This document shows, in pieces, positions 1-8,861 of a DNA stretch of 64,000 nucleotides (the first letter of the stretch is position 1; each line of letters starts with the position of its first letter). The notes under the pieces are model-generated. The model ran no database searches and was not told the origin of the DNA. It saw only the letters and a list, made by a program, of their open reading frames with translations. This DNA comes from JBELHR01 sp042091275 (lineage in GTDB: Bacteria > Bacteroidota > Bacteroidia > Flavobacteriales > Flavobacteriaceae). The position numbers were made by a program, and so were the translations under genes. The DNA is taken from NCBI GenBank assembly GCA_042091275.1, contig JBELHR010000002.1:62001-126000 (forward strand), read 5' to 3'.

Positions 1-663
1 TGGGCTTTCAGCTTTTGACGCTGTATTTTCTCCACCAGATCCAAATGCGGCAAGCGCTGCGTCTACATCTGCACCTTGATCTCCTATGATGGCTAAGATG
101 CTATCTACAGGAGCACTTTCTCCAACAGCTAGTCCGATATATAACAGAACCCCTTCGTTAAAGGACTCAAATTCCATCGTTGCTTTGTCGGTTTCGATTT
201 CAGCTAAAATATCCCCTTCTTCAACCGTATCACCCACATTTTTTAACCATGTTGCCACGGTTCCTTCGGTCATGGTATCACTGAGTCTTGGCATAGTAAT
301 AACCTTCAAATTCGAAGGCATTTCCTTCTTAGTTTCGGCAACCGCTGTAGCTGCTTCTTCTTTTACCGGTGCTTCTTCGACTTCTGGACTTGATCCTCCG
401 TCTAAAAGTGCAGAGATATCTTCCCCTTTTTCACCAATAATGGCTAATAAGCTATCTACAGGAGCAGCATCCCCCTCTGGAACACCTATATATAATAAGG
501 TTCCTTCGTTAAAGGATTCAAACTCCATAGTTGCTTTGTCCGTCTCAATTTCTGCGAGAATATCACCCTCTTCAACGGCGTCACCAACGTTTTTCAACCA
601 AGTAGCAACTGTACCTTCTGTCATGGTATCGCTCAGTCGCGGCATATTAATTACTGTAGCCAT
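1..663 (-). CDS. pdhC: Pyruvate dehydrogenase E2, dihydrolipoamide acetyltransferase (partial)
   Basis: This is the N-terminal 221 residues of the acetyltransferase core of the pyruvate dehydrogenase complex; the rest lies beyond the left edge of the window. E2 carries acetyl groups on swinging lipoyl arms from E1 to CoA. Two lipoyl domains are visible, each with the ETDKA motif whose lysine is lipoylated (K43 and K160), joined by an Ala/Glu/Pro-rich linker. A second linker begins after the second domain. The peripheral-subunit-binding and catalytic domains are not visible. The ATG at 663 opens directly into the first lipoyl domain (MPRLSDTMTEG), and the E1-alpha stop lies 9 bases upstream, so the two form an operon. 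The two domains are almost identical in protein but differ at many synonymous sites. E2 of a 2-oxoglutarate or branched-chain complex is less likely because of the pdhA neighbour. Confidence 0.93.
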   Translation of the reverse strand, partial: MATVINMPRLSDTMTEGTVATWLKNVGDAVEEGDILAEIETDKATMEFESFNEGTLLYIGVPEGDAAPVDSLLAIIGEKGEDISALLDGGSSPEVEEAPVKEEAATAVAETKKEMPSNLKVITMPRLSDTMTEGTVATWLKNVGDTVEEGDILAEIETDKATMEFESFNEGVLLYIGLAVGESAPVDSILAIIGDQGADVDAALAAFGSGGENTASKAESP

Positions 664-672
664 AAGTCTTAA

Positions 673-1662
673 TTATTTAATGAAAGGATAATCTTCTTGA
701 GCATAAACTATATCGTGAAGAAGTGAAACGTCAGGAAAATCAGATTCCTCCGCGAATTTTTCACATTCTTTTACCTTGTCTTTGACCTCTTGATCCCAAA
801 CTTTAATTTCTTCTAAAGTAGCGTAGTTATTTTCTAAAATAACATCCTTTACTTGAGTGATAGGATCTATTTTTTTGTATTCTTCAACTTCTTGTTTTGT
901 TCTGTAGTGCTGGGCATCAGACATAGAGTGTCCTCTGTAGCGGTAGGTTTTCATTTCCAAGAATGTCGGTCCATCTCCTCTTCTGGCTCTATCAATAGCT
1001 TCGTCCATTGCCTCTGCTACTTTTACTGGATTCATTCCATCTACAGGTCCACAAGGCATCTCATAACCCAAACCGAGTTTCCAGATGTCTTCGTGGTTGG
1101 CTGTTCTCGAAACCGATGTTCCCATAGCGTAACCGTTATTCTCAACGATGAATACTACTGGTAGTTTCCAATTCATAGCCATATTGAAAGTTTCGTGCAA
1201 AGATCCTTGTCTCGCTGCACCGTCCCCGAAGTAAGTAAGTGTAACTGCCTTTCTGTCGTAGTATTGATCGGCAAATGCTAGACCAGCTCCTAAAGGAATT
1301 TGACCTCCTACGATCCCGTGACCTCCATAAAAATTGTGTTCTTTTGAAAATATATGCATAGAACCTCCTAAACCTTGAGAAGTCCCTGTTTTTTTACCGT
1401 ATAATTCTGCCATAACACGTTTAGGATCTGCTCCCAGTCCAATTGGTTGGACGTGATTTCTATATGCAGTAATCATTTTATCTTTGGTTGTATCCATGGC
1501 GTGAAGAGCTCCTGCCAATACAGCCTCCTGACCATTATACAAGTGGAGAAATCCACGAACTTTTTGCTGAATGTATACAGATGCAAGTTTGTCTTCAAAC
1601 TTTCTCCAGAAAAACATATCCTTATACCACTGGATGTAAGTCTCTTTTGTGATTTCTTTCAT
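673..1662 (-). CDS. pdhA: Pyruvate dehydrogenase E1 component, alpha subunit
   Basis: This 329-residue protein is the thiamine-diphosphate-binding alpha subunit of heterotetrameric E1. With E1-beta, which is not in this window, it decarboxylates pyruvate and passes the acetyl group to E2. The ThDP/Mg motif starts at GDGAARQG and continues to ENNGYAMGTS, and the E1-alpha phosphorylation-loop-like region YRYRGHSMSDAQHYR is present. Length fits the family. It is the first gene of a pdhA-pdhC operon, an order common in Bacteroidetes where pdhB sits elsewhere. A possible -7 box lies 27 bases upstream of the start. E1-alpha of a branched-chain oxoacid dehydrogenase is the main alternative, but the close match to the pyruvate type and the E2 neighbour favour PDH. 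Confidence 0.93.
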   Translation of the reverse strand: MKEITKETYIQWYKDMFFWRKFEDKLASVYIQQKVRGFLHLYNGQEAVLAGALHAMDTTKDKMITAYRNHVQPIGLGADPKRVMAELYGKKTGTSQGLGGSMHIFSKEHNFYGGHGIVGGQIPLGAGLAFADQYYDRKAVTLTYFGDGAARQGSLHETFNMAMNWKLPVVFIVENNGYAMGTSVSRTANHEDIWKLGLGYEMPCGPVDGMNPVKVAEAMDEAIDRARRGDGPTFLEMKTYRYRGHSMSDAQHYRTKQEVEEYKKIDPITQVKDVILENNYATLEEIKVWDQEVKDKVKECEKFAEESDFPDVSLLHDIVYAQEDYPFIK

Positions 1663-1688
1663 ACTATTTAATTCTAAAAAATGTGAAA

Positions 1689-1696
1689 CAAAAATA
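1689..1696 (-). promoter_or_regulatory. Putative -7 box for pdhA-pdhC
   Basis: On the minus strand this reads TATTTTTG, a full match to the Bacteroidetes -7 consensus TAnnTTTG, 27 bases before the pdhA start codon. No convincing -33 TTG at the usual spacing is seen, so support rests on the -7 element and its position. Confidence 0.4.
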
Positions 1697-1788
1697 GCTA
1701 TTTACAAGAGGTTTAAAAAATTAAAAAGCCCTTTTTTTCGCCCTACAGATTAAAAGTTCCGAAAAGGTTATCGTATGCTATTAAAACA

Positions 1789-1815
1789 AAAAACCTAGGG
1801 GTTACCTAGGTTTTT
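1789..1815 (-). terminator. Terminator after gcvP
   Basis: An 11-base perfect inverted repeat (arms AAAAACCTAGG and CCTAGGTTTTT, 5-base loop) lies about 25 bases after the gcvP stop. On the minus strand the second arm ends in a T run, as expected of an intrinsic terminator. It separates gcvP from the pdh operon. Confidence 0.8.
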
Positions 1816-1840
1816 GATAAAGATATACTTCGATAAATGT

Positions 1841-4696
1841 TTATTTATCAATATAGTCGCTTATTGGATTACAAGAACATATCAAGTTTCTGTCCCCGAA
1901 TGCTTCGTTTACACGACGAACAGTAGGCCAAAATTTATTAGAAGATAAGCCCTCGATTGGAAAGGCAGCGACCTTTCTAGAGTAAGGCAAAGTCCACTCG
2001 TCATCGACCAGTATTTCTTGCGTATGCGGTGCATTTCGCAAAGGATTTTGATCGTCATCTTTGTCTGCGAGATCTATTTCTTTTCTGATACTAATCATTG
2101 CAGCGATGAAACGATCTAGCTCGTCCTTATTTTCACTTTCCGTCGGTTCCAACATCATCGTTCCGGCAACAGGAAAGGATACGGTTGGAGCGTGGAAGCC
2201 GTAATCCATAAGACGTTTAGCGATATCCGTAACTTCTATACCATTGGCTTTAAAGGAACGACAATCGATAATCATCTCGTGAGCAGCTCTTCCCATTTCT
2301 CCGGTGTACAATACAGGATAGTGATTTTCAAGCTTAACTTTTAAATAATTCGCATTCAAAATCGCATATATTGTCGAGTCTGTAAGTCCCTTACTTCCCA
2401 ACATTTTTATATAAGCATAGGAAATCAAAAGTACCAAAGAAGATCCCCAAGGTGCTGCAGAAATACTAGTTATTCCTTGATCTCCACCTGTTGCAATAAT
2501 CGGATTACTTGGTAAAAATGGTTTTAAGTGTGCTGCCACACAGATAGGTCCCATACCTGGTCCACCACCTCCGTGAGGAATAGCAAATGTTTTATGTAAA
2601 TTTAAGTGACATACATCGGCTCCAATTATCGCAGGATTCGTAAGACCGACTTGAGCGTTCATGTTTGCTCCATCCATATATACTTGTCCACCAAAATCGT
2701 GAATTACTTGAGTGATTTCTCTAATAGAAGACTCAAATACTCCGTGAGTAGATGGGTAAGTTACCATAAGGGCAGCTAAATTGTCCTTGTGCAATTCTGC
2801 TTTTTCTCTCAAGTCTTCTACATCGATATTTCCTTCCTCAGTAGTTTTAGTTACAACTACTTTCATACCTGCCATAACTGCAGATGCTGGATTGGTCCCA
2901 TGGGCAGAAGATGGAATTAAACAAATATTCCTGTGGTGATCTTGTCTAGATTCGTGATAGGCTCTAATTACCATCAAACCGGCAAACTCTCCTTGAGCAC
3001 CAGAATTCGGTTGAAGAGAGGTTCCCGCAAATCCAGTCACGACATTTAATTGGTGTTCCAGAGTTTTGAAAACTTCTTGATATCCTTGCGCTTGATCTAC
3101 CGGTACAAAAGGGTGGAGGTTGTTCCACATTCCATTTGATAAAGGCAACATTTCAGAGGCTGCATTTAATTTCATAGTACAGGATCCAAGAGAAATCATA
3201 GAGTGATTCAGGGAAAGATCCTTGCGCTCTAAACGCTTGATATAACGCATCATTTCTGTTTCACTCTGAAAGCTATTAAAAACTTCATGAGTCATAAAAG
3301 CCGAAGTTCTATCTAGGCCTCCAAAATTATTGTCTGCGTTCTTTGATAATTCCTGCTCTTTAACCTCTAGGTTGAGAGCCTCGGCAAATACCGAAAGAAT
3401 TCTATTTACATCTTTCAATTCAGTAGCCTCGTTAAGAGAGATACTTAAATTGTTTGAATCTATATAGTTGAAGTTGATTTCATGTTCAAGAGCTACTCTT
3501 CTGACATCTTCTATTTTATTGTCTAAGGATAGGTGCAGCGTATCGAAATAATTTTCATTGACTTGGTCTAATCCTAAATTTTTCAAACCTTCAGAAAGAG
3601 ATTGAGTCAATTTATGAATTTTGTTCGCGATAAATTTTATTCCATCTGGTCCGTGATAAACAGCATACATTCCTGCCATCACTGCCAAAAGTACTTGAGC
3701 TGTACAAATGTTAGAGGTAGCTTTTTCTCTTTTGATATGTTGTTCTCTAGTCTGTAGAGCCATCCTCAAAGCACGGTTTCCATCTCTATCTTGAGTTACA
3801 CCGATTATTCGGCCTGGAATCGTTCTTTTATATTCTTCTTTAGTAGCAAAAAACGCAGCGTGGGGTCCTCCGTATCCTAGAGGGATCCCAAATCTTTGGG
3901 TAGTTCCAACCACAACATCAGCACCCCATTCTCCTGGAGGAGTCAAAAGCGCTAAACTCATAATATCCGCAGCTACTGCGATTTTGATATCCATCTCAGC
4001 AAGAGCATCGCTGAGGTTTTTGTAATTTACAACACCACCATTTTTCTCAGGATATTGCAACAAAACAGCGAAAAAACTATCGTCAAATTGGTTCTCAAAA
4101 ACATCTCCAATTACCAACTCTATTCCAATTGGAATAGCTCTTGTTTCCAAAACCGAAATGGTTTGAGGTAGTACTTGGTTGGAGACGAAAAATTTATTTG
4201 CACCAGCTTTCTTTTGTTTTCTTGAACGAGAAGCGAAAAGCATACTCATTGCTTCTGCTGCTGATGTACTTTCGTCTAAAAGTGACGAATTTGCAATTTC
4301 CATCCCAGTCAAATCACAAATAACCGTTTGAAAATTCAAAAGAGCCTCAAGTCGCCCTTGAGCAATTTCAGCTTGGTATGGCGTATAGGCCGTATACCAT
4401 CCTGGATTTTCAAAAATATTTCTTTGAATTACAGCAGGAACTTTTGTTGGGTGGTATCCCATTCCGATATAAGTGTCAAAAATCTTGTTTTTAGATCCTA
4501 ATTCATTCAAATGTTCTGCCAATTCAGATTCTGAAATCGCCGGCTCCAAGTCCATAGGGTCTTGAAGTCGAATATCGCTAGGAATAGTTTCGTGAATCAA
4601 TTGCTCTAAATCTTTTGCATCGATATCTTTTAACATCTGCTCTAGATTATTTCCACGAGGTCCTATATGCCTGTTTGAGAAATTATTAGTGTTCAT
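1841..4696 (-). CDS. gcvP: Glycine dehydrogenase (decarboxylating), P-protein of the glycine cleavage system
   Basis: This is a 951-residue full-length P-protein, in which the two halves split in some bacteria are fused. It decarboxylates glycine with pyridoxal phosphate and hands the aminomethyl group to lipoylated H-protein. The N-terminus has the family signature RHIGP. The PLP lysine is K702 in NLHKTFAIPHGGGGPGMGP. The glycine-rich stretch after it is intact, and the C-terminal half carries the ATSEMLPLSNGMW-type block (here NAASEMLPLSNGMW). gcvT and gcvH are not in the window. It is transcribed alone, divergent from the UbiA-like gene and closed by a strong terminator. Together with the SerA fusion and SdaA it makes this segment rich in serine/glycine metabolism. 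Confidence 0.97.
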   Translation of the reverse strand: MNTNNFSNRHIGPRGNNLEQMLKDIDAKDLEQLIHETIPSDIRLQDPMDLEPAISESELAEHLNELGSKNKIFDTYIGMGYHPTKVPAVIQRNIFENPGWYTAYTPYQAEIAQGRLEALLNFQTVICDLTGMEIANSSLLDESTSAAEAMSMLFASRSRKQKKAGANKFFVSNQVLPQTISVLETRAIPIGIELVIGDVFENQFDDSFFAVLLQYPEKNGGVVNYKNLSDALAEMDIKIAVAADIMSLALLTPPGEWGADVVVGTTQRFGIPLGYGGPHAAFFATKEEYKRTIPGRIIGVTQDRDGNRALRMALQTREQHIKREKATSNICTAQVLLAVMAGMYAVYHGPDGIKFIANKIHKLTQSLSEGLKNLGLDQVNENYFDTLHLSLDNKIEDVRRVALEHEINFNYIDSNNLSISLNEATELKDVNRILSVFAEALNLEVKEQELSKNADNNFGGLDRTSAFMTHEVFNSFQSETEMMRYIKRLERKDLSLNHSMISLGSCTMKLNAASEMLPLSNGMWNNLHPFVPVDQAQGYQEVFKTLEHQLNVVTGFAGTSLQPNSGAQGEFAGLMVIRAYHESRQDHHRNICLIPSSAHGTNPASAVMAGMKVVVTKTTEEGNIDVEDLREKAELHKDNLAALMVTYPSTHGVFESSIREITQVIHDFGGQVYMDGANMNAQVGLTNPAIIGADVCHLNLHKTFAIPHGGGGPGMGPICVAAHLKPFLPSNPIIATGGDQGITSISAAPWGSSLVLLISYAYIKMLGSKGLTDSTIYAILNANYLKVKLENHYPVLYTGEMGRAAHEMIIDCRSFKANGIEVTDIAKRLMDYGFHAPTVSFPVAGTMMLEPTESENKDELDRFIAAMISIRKEIDLADKDDDQNPLRNAPHTQEILVDDEWTLPYSRKVAAFPIEGLSSNKFWPTVRRVNEAFGDRNLICSCNPISDYIDK

Positions 4697-4748
4697 TTGT
4701 GAGGTTATTTATTTTGCGCGTAAAAGTAGTGAAAATGCTCAATATTAA

Positions 4749-5540
4749 TTGCCAAAATTTTCTAAATTAGTACCTGTGTTAATAAGAAAACTTTCTTCCC
4801 GATTACTTTGGGGTTATTACGTTTATATTTCCTTAATATCTTTTGTTTTTTTGGTACAGATTCAACTGAGATTCAGTGTTTTAAATTGGAATCAACTAAT
4901 CTTTGCTTTTTTTTCTACTCTTGGTTTATACAACTTAATTTATATTTTCAAAACTAATATTTATCGAGCCCCAAGACTCACTCTCTTAGTGGTATCTGCC
5001 TGCATATGCTTACATAATTTTTTACATCTTTCTCAACAAGTTCAAACCTTGCTAATTCCTCTCGTGTTTTTTGGTGGATTTTATCAATTGCCTCGCCCGA
5101 GTAGCTTTCGAGGTTTGCGATATTTAAAGGGTTTAAAAATAGTTTTGATAAGCCTTTCCTGGTTTGCGATGGTCTATTTGATGCCTGCTGTTTCCGGTGA
5201 CTTGAAAGAGGATTCCCTCTATCTACTCTTTGGGTATTTGTGGATCTTTTTATGGTGTTTGGCGTTTGATATTAGAGATCGAAAAGCAGATATCGGTAAA
5301 ATTGTCACTTTAGCGACCTTTTTGGATGAAAGATCCTTGAAAATACTGGTTATTGTGGTGTTTTCTTTTGCTCTAGTTTTGCGTGTTTCTTTGGGAGGGC
5401 AATTTTTAGGAATAGATATTTTTATGACCTGTCTTGTCTTTTTTATCAACTGGATTGCTTTCCAAAGAAAAGAGCGGCTTTTTTATTTAGCATTGGTCGA
5501 TGGTTTACCAATTCTATGGTTACTACTATTATTTTTATAG
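4749..5540 (+). CDS. UbiA-like polytopic membrane protein, probably not a canonical prenyltransferase
   Basis: This is a 263-residue integral membrane protein with about seven or eight hydrophobic segments. The loop motif DIRDRKADIG (D174, D177, D181) resembles the second aspartate-rich motif of UbiA prenyltransferases. The first motif (NDxxDxxxD) is not recognisable: the matching region reads YNLIYIFKTN. Canonical prenyl transfer is therefore doubtful, and I infer only membership in or near the UbiA superfamily. The first usable codon is TTG at 4749; a GTG at 4776 would give a version nine residues shorter that still keeps all membrane segments. It is divergent from gcvP, with 52 bases between starts, and is followed by the independently promoted serine gene. 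Confidence 0.6.
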   Translation: MPKFSKLVPVLIRKLSSRLLWGYYVYISLISFVFLVQIQLRFSVLNWNQLIFAFFSTLGLYNLIYIFKTNIYRAPRLTLLVVSACICLHNFLHLSQQVQTLLIPLVFFGGFYQLPRPSSFRGLRYLKGLKIVLISLSWFAMVYLMPAVSGDLKEDSLYLLFGYLWIFLWCLAFDIRDRKADIGKIVTLATFLDERSLKILVIVVFSFALVLRVSLGGQFLGIDIFMTCLVFFINWIAFQRKERLFYLALVDGLPILWLLLLFL

Positions 5541-5653
5541 AATTGTCAAATTCTTCTACTATAACCTTTTCATTTCAAGGTATTCTCAAAATTAAAGGGA
5601 CTACATTGTGTTCTTCGTAAATTGTTAAAACTTGTTAATAATAGTGATATCTT

Positions 5654-5687
5654 TTTGTAGCTAAAACCGTTTAAGTCAGTATTTTTG
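5654..5687 (+). promoter_or_regulatory. Promoter for the SerB-SerA fusion gene
   Basis: TTTG at 5654-5657, a 22-base spacer, then TATTTTTG at 5680-5687. This fits the Bacteroidetes sigma-A pattern of TTG, 17-23 bases, TAnnTTTG. The start codon lies 20 bases after the -7 box, giving a short leader. It is the best two-part promoter I found in the window. Confidence 0.6.
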
Positions 5688-5707
5688 ACCTTTGAAAACC
5701 CAGTAAA

Positions 5708-7597
5708 ATGAAGAGTAACAAGAAATTTATTTTTGATTTTGATAGCACTTTAACGAGTGTGGAAGCTTTGGATGTACTAGCGGAGATAACTCTGGAGTCT
5801 CACAGTGATAAAGATAGAATTATCGAGGAGATTAAAGAGATTACAGATCTCGGTATCGACGGGGATATTTCTTTTACGGAAAGTTTAGAGCGCCGTATCA
5901 GTTTGATTCAACCATCTAGGGCAGATATCGATGTTCTTGTAGAAAGGTTAGGGGATAAAGTTTCCAAATCGATTGAGCAAAACAAAGATTTCTTTTCTGA
6001 TTTTTCAGATGATATTTATGTTATTTCTTGCGGTTTTAAAGAGTTTATTGACGATATCGTAGCGGTCTATAATATTCCCTCTGAGCGCGTTTTTGCAAAT
6101 ACCTTTGTTTTTGATAATACCGGAAAGGTAATCGGATTTGACGATACAAATGTTTTGGCACAACACAATGGTAAGATTGATTGCTTAAAGCAATTAAATT
6201 TGGAGGGTGAGGTCCACGTAATTGGAGACGGATACAGCGATTATGTAATGCGTGGTGCAGGAGTGGCAGATAAATTTTTCGCTTATACCGAAAATGTTTC
6301 GAGAAAGAAAGCTGTTGCAAAAGCGGATCATGTCATCCACACTTTTGATGAATTTTTATACGTGAATAATCTCCCGAGAAATCAATCTTTTCCAAAGAGT
6401 AGAATCAAGATTTTACTTTTGGAGAATATTCATGAAAATGCTCTGAAACAATTGACCTCAGATGGATTTAAGGTGGAGCTTTTGAGCCACAGTCTTTCGG
6501 AAGATGAATTGATAGAAAAAATTAAAGGGGTTCATATTTTAGGTATTCGATCCAAGACCAAGGTCACGCAAAGAGTTATTGAAGCTGCCGATAAATTAAT
6601 GGCGATTGGTACCTTTTGTATCGGAACGACTCAAGTAGATCTGCAAGCTTGTAAAATGAAAGGAGTAGTAGTGTTCAATGCACCCTATTCCAATACCAGA
6701 TCTGTTGTTGAGCTCGCGATTGGCGAAATTATCATGTTGATGCGAAATACCTTTACCAGAAGTACAGAGCTTCACAATGGGGAATGGAACAAAACTGCTG
6801 AAAATTCGCGAGAAATTAGAGGTAAGGCTTTAGGTATCATAGGTTATGGTAATATTGGAAAGCAGTTGTCTATTTTGGCAGAGGCTATGGGTATGAAAGT
6901 TTTGTATTACGATGTCGAAGATAAATTAGCTCTTGGAAATGCAGAAAAATGCTTTTCAATGGAAGAGTTGCTGAAAAAATCAGATATTGTTTCTGTCCAT
7001 GTGGATGATAATAAATTAAATAAAAACTTGATAGGAGCGGAACAAATAGCTCTTATGAAAGACGGAGTAATACTATTGAATTTATCACGCGGATTTGTCG
7101 TTGAAATTGAGGCGATGGTTGCAGGACTAAAATCTGGAAAATTAGGAGGTGTTGCTGTCGATGTTTATCCAGAAGAACCCAGAGCAAACGGAGCCTATTT
7201 TACGGAGCTTATGGGCTTGGACAATGTGATATTGACTCCGCATGTTGGCGGAAGCACAGAGGAAGCTCAAAAAGATATAGCAGATTTTGTTCCTAGCAAA
7301 ATACGATCTTATATAAATAATGGAAATACAGTTGACGCAGTGAATTTTCCAAATGTCAGGCTACCTAGCTTGAGTAATTCTCACCGCTTTTTACATATTC
7401 ACGAAAATGTTCCTGGAGTTTTGGCAGCTATCAATGATACCTTCGCCAAATACAAACTCAATATAGTTGGACAGTATCTATCTACCGATGAAAATGTAGG
7501 TTATGCTATAACGGATATCGTAAAAGATTATGACGCCGAAGTTATGGCTGAATTGAAATCCGTTCCAAATACAATTCGCTTCCGAGTTTTATACTAG
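5708..7597 (+). CDS. serA: Fused phosphoserine phosphatase-like HAD domain and D-3-phosphoglycerate dehydrogenase
   Basis: This 629-residue two-enzyme protein covers the first and last steps of serine synthesis from 3-phosphoglycerate. Residues 1 to about 210 are a HAD phosphatase: DFDST with D10 and D12, motif II in VISCGFKEF, and GDGYSD with D174 and D178. Residues about 230-550 are the dehydrogenase: NAD-binding GYGNIG at 379-384, catalytic R461 (LSRG), E490 (PEEP) and H512 (TPHVGG). Residues about 560-629 form an ACT-like regulatory domain (HIHENVPGVLAAIN). All catalytic residues of both domains are present, so I infer both are active. The intermediate step, SerC transaminase, is not in the window. 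Such fusions occur in Flavobacteriia. The 3' end of the gene doubles as the left arm of its own terminator. Confidence 0.92.
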   Translation: MKSNKKFIFDFDSTLTSVEALDVLAEITLESHSDKDRIIEEIKEITDLGIDGDISFTESLERRISLIQPSRADIDVLVERLGDKVSKSIEQNKDFFSDFSDDIYVISCGFKEFIDDIVAVYNIPSERVFANTFVFDNTGKVIGFDDTNVLAQHNGKIDCLKQLNLEGEVHVIGDGYSDYVMRGAGVADKFFAYTENVSRKKAVAKADHVIHTFDEFLYVNNLPRNQSFPKSRIKILLLENIHENALKQLTSDGFKVELLSHSLSEDELIEKIKGVHILGIRSKTKVTQRVIEAADKLMAIGTFCIGTTQVDLQACKMKGVVVFNAPYSNTRSVVELAIGEIIMLMRNTFTRSTELHNGEWNKTAENSREIRGKALGIIGYGNIGKQLSILAEAMGMKVLYYDVEDKLALGNAEKCFSMEELLKKSDIVSVHVDDNKLNKNLIGAEQIALMKDGVILLNLSRGFVVEIEAMVAGLKSGKLGGVAVDVYPEEPRANGAYFTELMGLDNVILTPHVGGSTEEAQKDIADFVPSKIRSYINNGNTVDAVNFPNVRLPSLSNSHRFLHIHENVPGVLAAINDTFAKYKLNIVGQYLSTDENVGYAITDIVKDYDAEVMAELKSVPNTIRFRVLY

Positions 7598-7616
7598 GAA
7601 GCGAATCGTTTTTTTT
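7574..7616 (+). terminator. Terminator overlapping the end of the serA fusion
   Basis: Arms ATTCGCTTCC (7574-7583) and GGAAGCGAAT (7597-7606) form a perfect 10-base stem with a 13-base loop, followed by an eight-base T run. The left arm is coding sequence and the stop codon TAG (7595-7597) sits at the loop/right-arm junction. Confidence 0.85.
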
Positions 7617-8205
7617 ATTTTGAGGCAATAACAGGAATACTCAAGGCGATTGCTACTTCATCCCAAGTTTTGCTTATTCCATCTGCTCCTTTGTGAAGTT
7701 CGTAACACGCTTGGTTTATGGATTCTACTCCTGGAATAGCATTCCATTTATTTAGATCCATTACCCCGTTAAGGTTTACAGTATTACCGCTCACATCATA
7801 AGTCATCGGAAGCTTTTCGCTTAAACCATTCAGGTTGATCATAGCATAAGCCTTTCCTTCTTCCCCGATGTGGAGACTTCCTTTTAGATTCATAGATTCT
7901 ATAAGAACTCCAAAAAAGTAGGTGCTGATTTTTTGATCTCTATCTACATTATTTGTGAAAATACTACTAACTGGAATGTCAAATTCCGTTCCGTCAATAG
8001 CTTTAAGCACAGTTTCTCCGCTGGCTTTTTCAACAGTCACATCAGTAAACTGACCTTCTACAGGAAATTTATCGGTTGTTTTATATGCAGTCCAAACAAT
8101 TTTTGAGTTGGCTGAATCTACACTAAATTTTTCAGTCTTTTTTTTCGTTTCACAAGATGTGAGCAAGAAACAAAAGGTTATTAATACAGGTATAAGTTTT
8201 TTCAT
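7615..8205 (-). CDS. YceI-family lipoprotein
   Basis: This 196-residue protein has a lipoprotein signal (MKKLIPVLITFCFLLTSC, lipobox LTSC, acylated C18), so it should be anchored in the periplasm or outer membrane. After a short charged linker the mature part has the YceI-type lipocalin-like beta fold pattern: FSVDSANSKIVWTAYK at the start, a central IDGTEFDIPVSSI and alternating hydrophobic strands. YceI proteins bind polyisoprenoid or other long amphiphiles, but the ligand here is unknown. It ends a minus-strand run after psd (4 bases between) and may be co-transcribed with it. A second, secreted YceI protein lies at 18057-18599. Confidence 0.8.
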   Translation of the reverse strand: MKKLIPVLITFCFLLTSCETKKKTEKFSVDSANSKIVWTAYKTTDKFPVEGQFTDVTVEKASGETVLKAIDGTEFDIPVSSIFTNNVDRDQKISTYFFGVLIESMNLKGSLHIGEEGKAYAMINLNGLSEKLPMTYDVSGNTVNLNGVMDLNKWNAIPGVESINQACYELHKGADGISKTWDEVAIALSIPVIASK

Positions 8206-8209
8206 TTTT

Positions 8210-8860
8210 CTAGATTTTAGCGATTATGACTTCGTTTGCTTTCACTTTTTGATTTAATTCGACTTCTATTTTTGCATCCAAGGGCAAATAAATATCCACT
8301 CTTGAACCAAATTTGATAAATCCAGCATCTGCTCCTTGAACGACAACAGCATCGCTTTTGGCATAATTCACAATTCTCTTCGCCAAAGCTCCGGCTATTT
8401 GTCGGTATAAAACCTCTCCAAATATATTGTTTTCCACTACGACTGTGGTTCTTTCGTTATCGGTCGAACTCTTTGGGTGCCAAGCAACCAAATATTTCCC
8501 AGGGTGATATTTGCTGTATTTTACAATACCACTTAAAGGATAGCGCGTAACATGTACATTGATCGGGGACATAAAGATGGAAACTTGCTTTCTTTTATCT
8601 TTAAAGTACTCCGGCTCGTACACTTCTTCAATAACGACTACTTTACCGTCGACAGGTGCTGTGACCACTTGGTCGTTTAAAATCACGTTTCTTTTCGGAT
8701 TTCTGAAAAATTGTAGAATTATTATCAGAAATACGATTAATGCTAATTGAAGTAATTTTGCCAACCAGTCTATACTAATTAGGTTATCTACTAATAAAAA
8801 TAGAACAACAGTGAGTATAGAACTAATGGTTATTATTTTATATCCTTCTTTGTGAAACAT
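8210..8860 (-). CDS. psd: Phosphatidylserine decarboxylase proenzyme, short form
   Basis: This 216-residue proenzyme matures by self-cleavage into a beta chain and a pyruvoyl-bearing alpha chain and converts phosphatidylserine to phosphatidylethanolamine. Two N-terminal membrane segments (about residues 8-50) hold it in the inner membrane. The family motif VHVTRYPLSGIV is present. The cleavage site is the Gly-Ser pair G185-S186 in KFGSRVD, leaving an alpha chain of about 31 residues, typical of the short PSD class. It lies one base downstream of cdsA, which makes the CDP-diacylglycerol upstream of phosphatidylserine, so neighbour and function agree. Confidence 0.93.
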   Translation of the reverse strand: MFHKEGYKIITISSILTVVLFLLVDNLISIDWLAKLLQLALIVFLIIILQFFRNPKRNVILNDQVVTAPVDGKVVVIEEVYEPEYFKDKRKQVSIFMSPINVHVTRYPLSGIVKYSKYHPGKYLVAWHPKSSTDNERTTVVVENNIFGEVLYRQIAGALAKRIVNYAKSDAVVVQGADAGFIKFGSRVDIYLPLDAKIEVELNQKVKANEVIIAKI

Positions 8861-8861
8861 C

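Noticed and set aside
86..691. A 201-codon open frame on the plus strand opposite the E2 gene
   Set aside because: It is the mirror of the repeated lipoyl domains; its own internal repeat copies theirs and it resembles no protein family.
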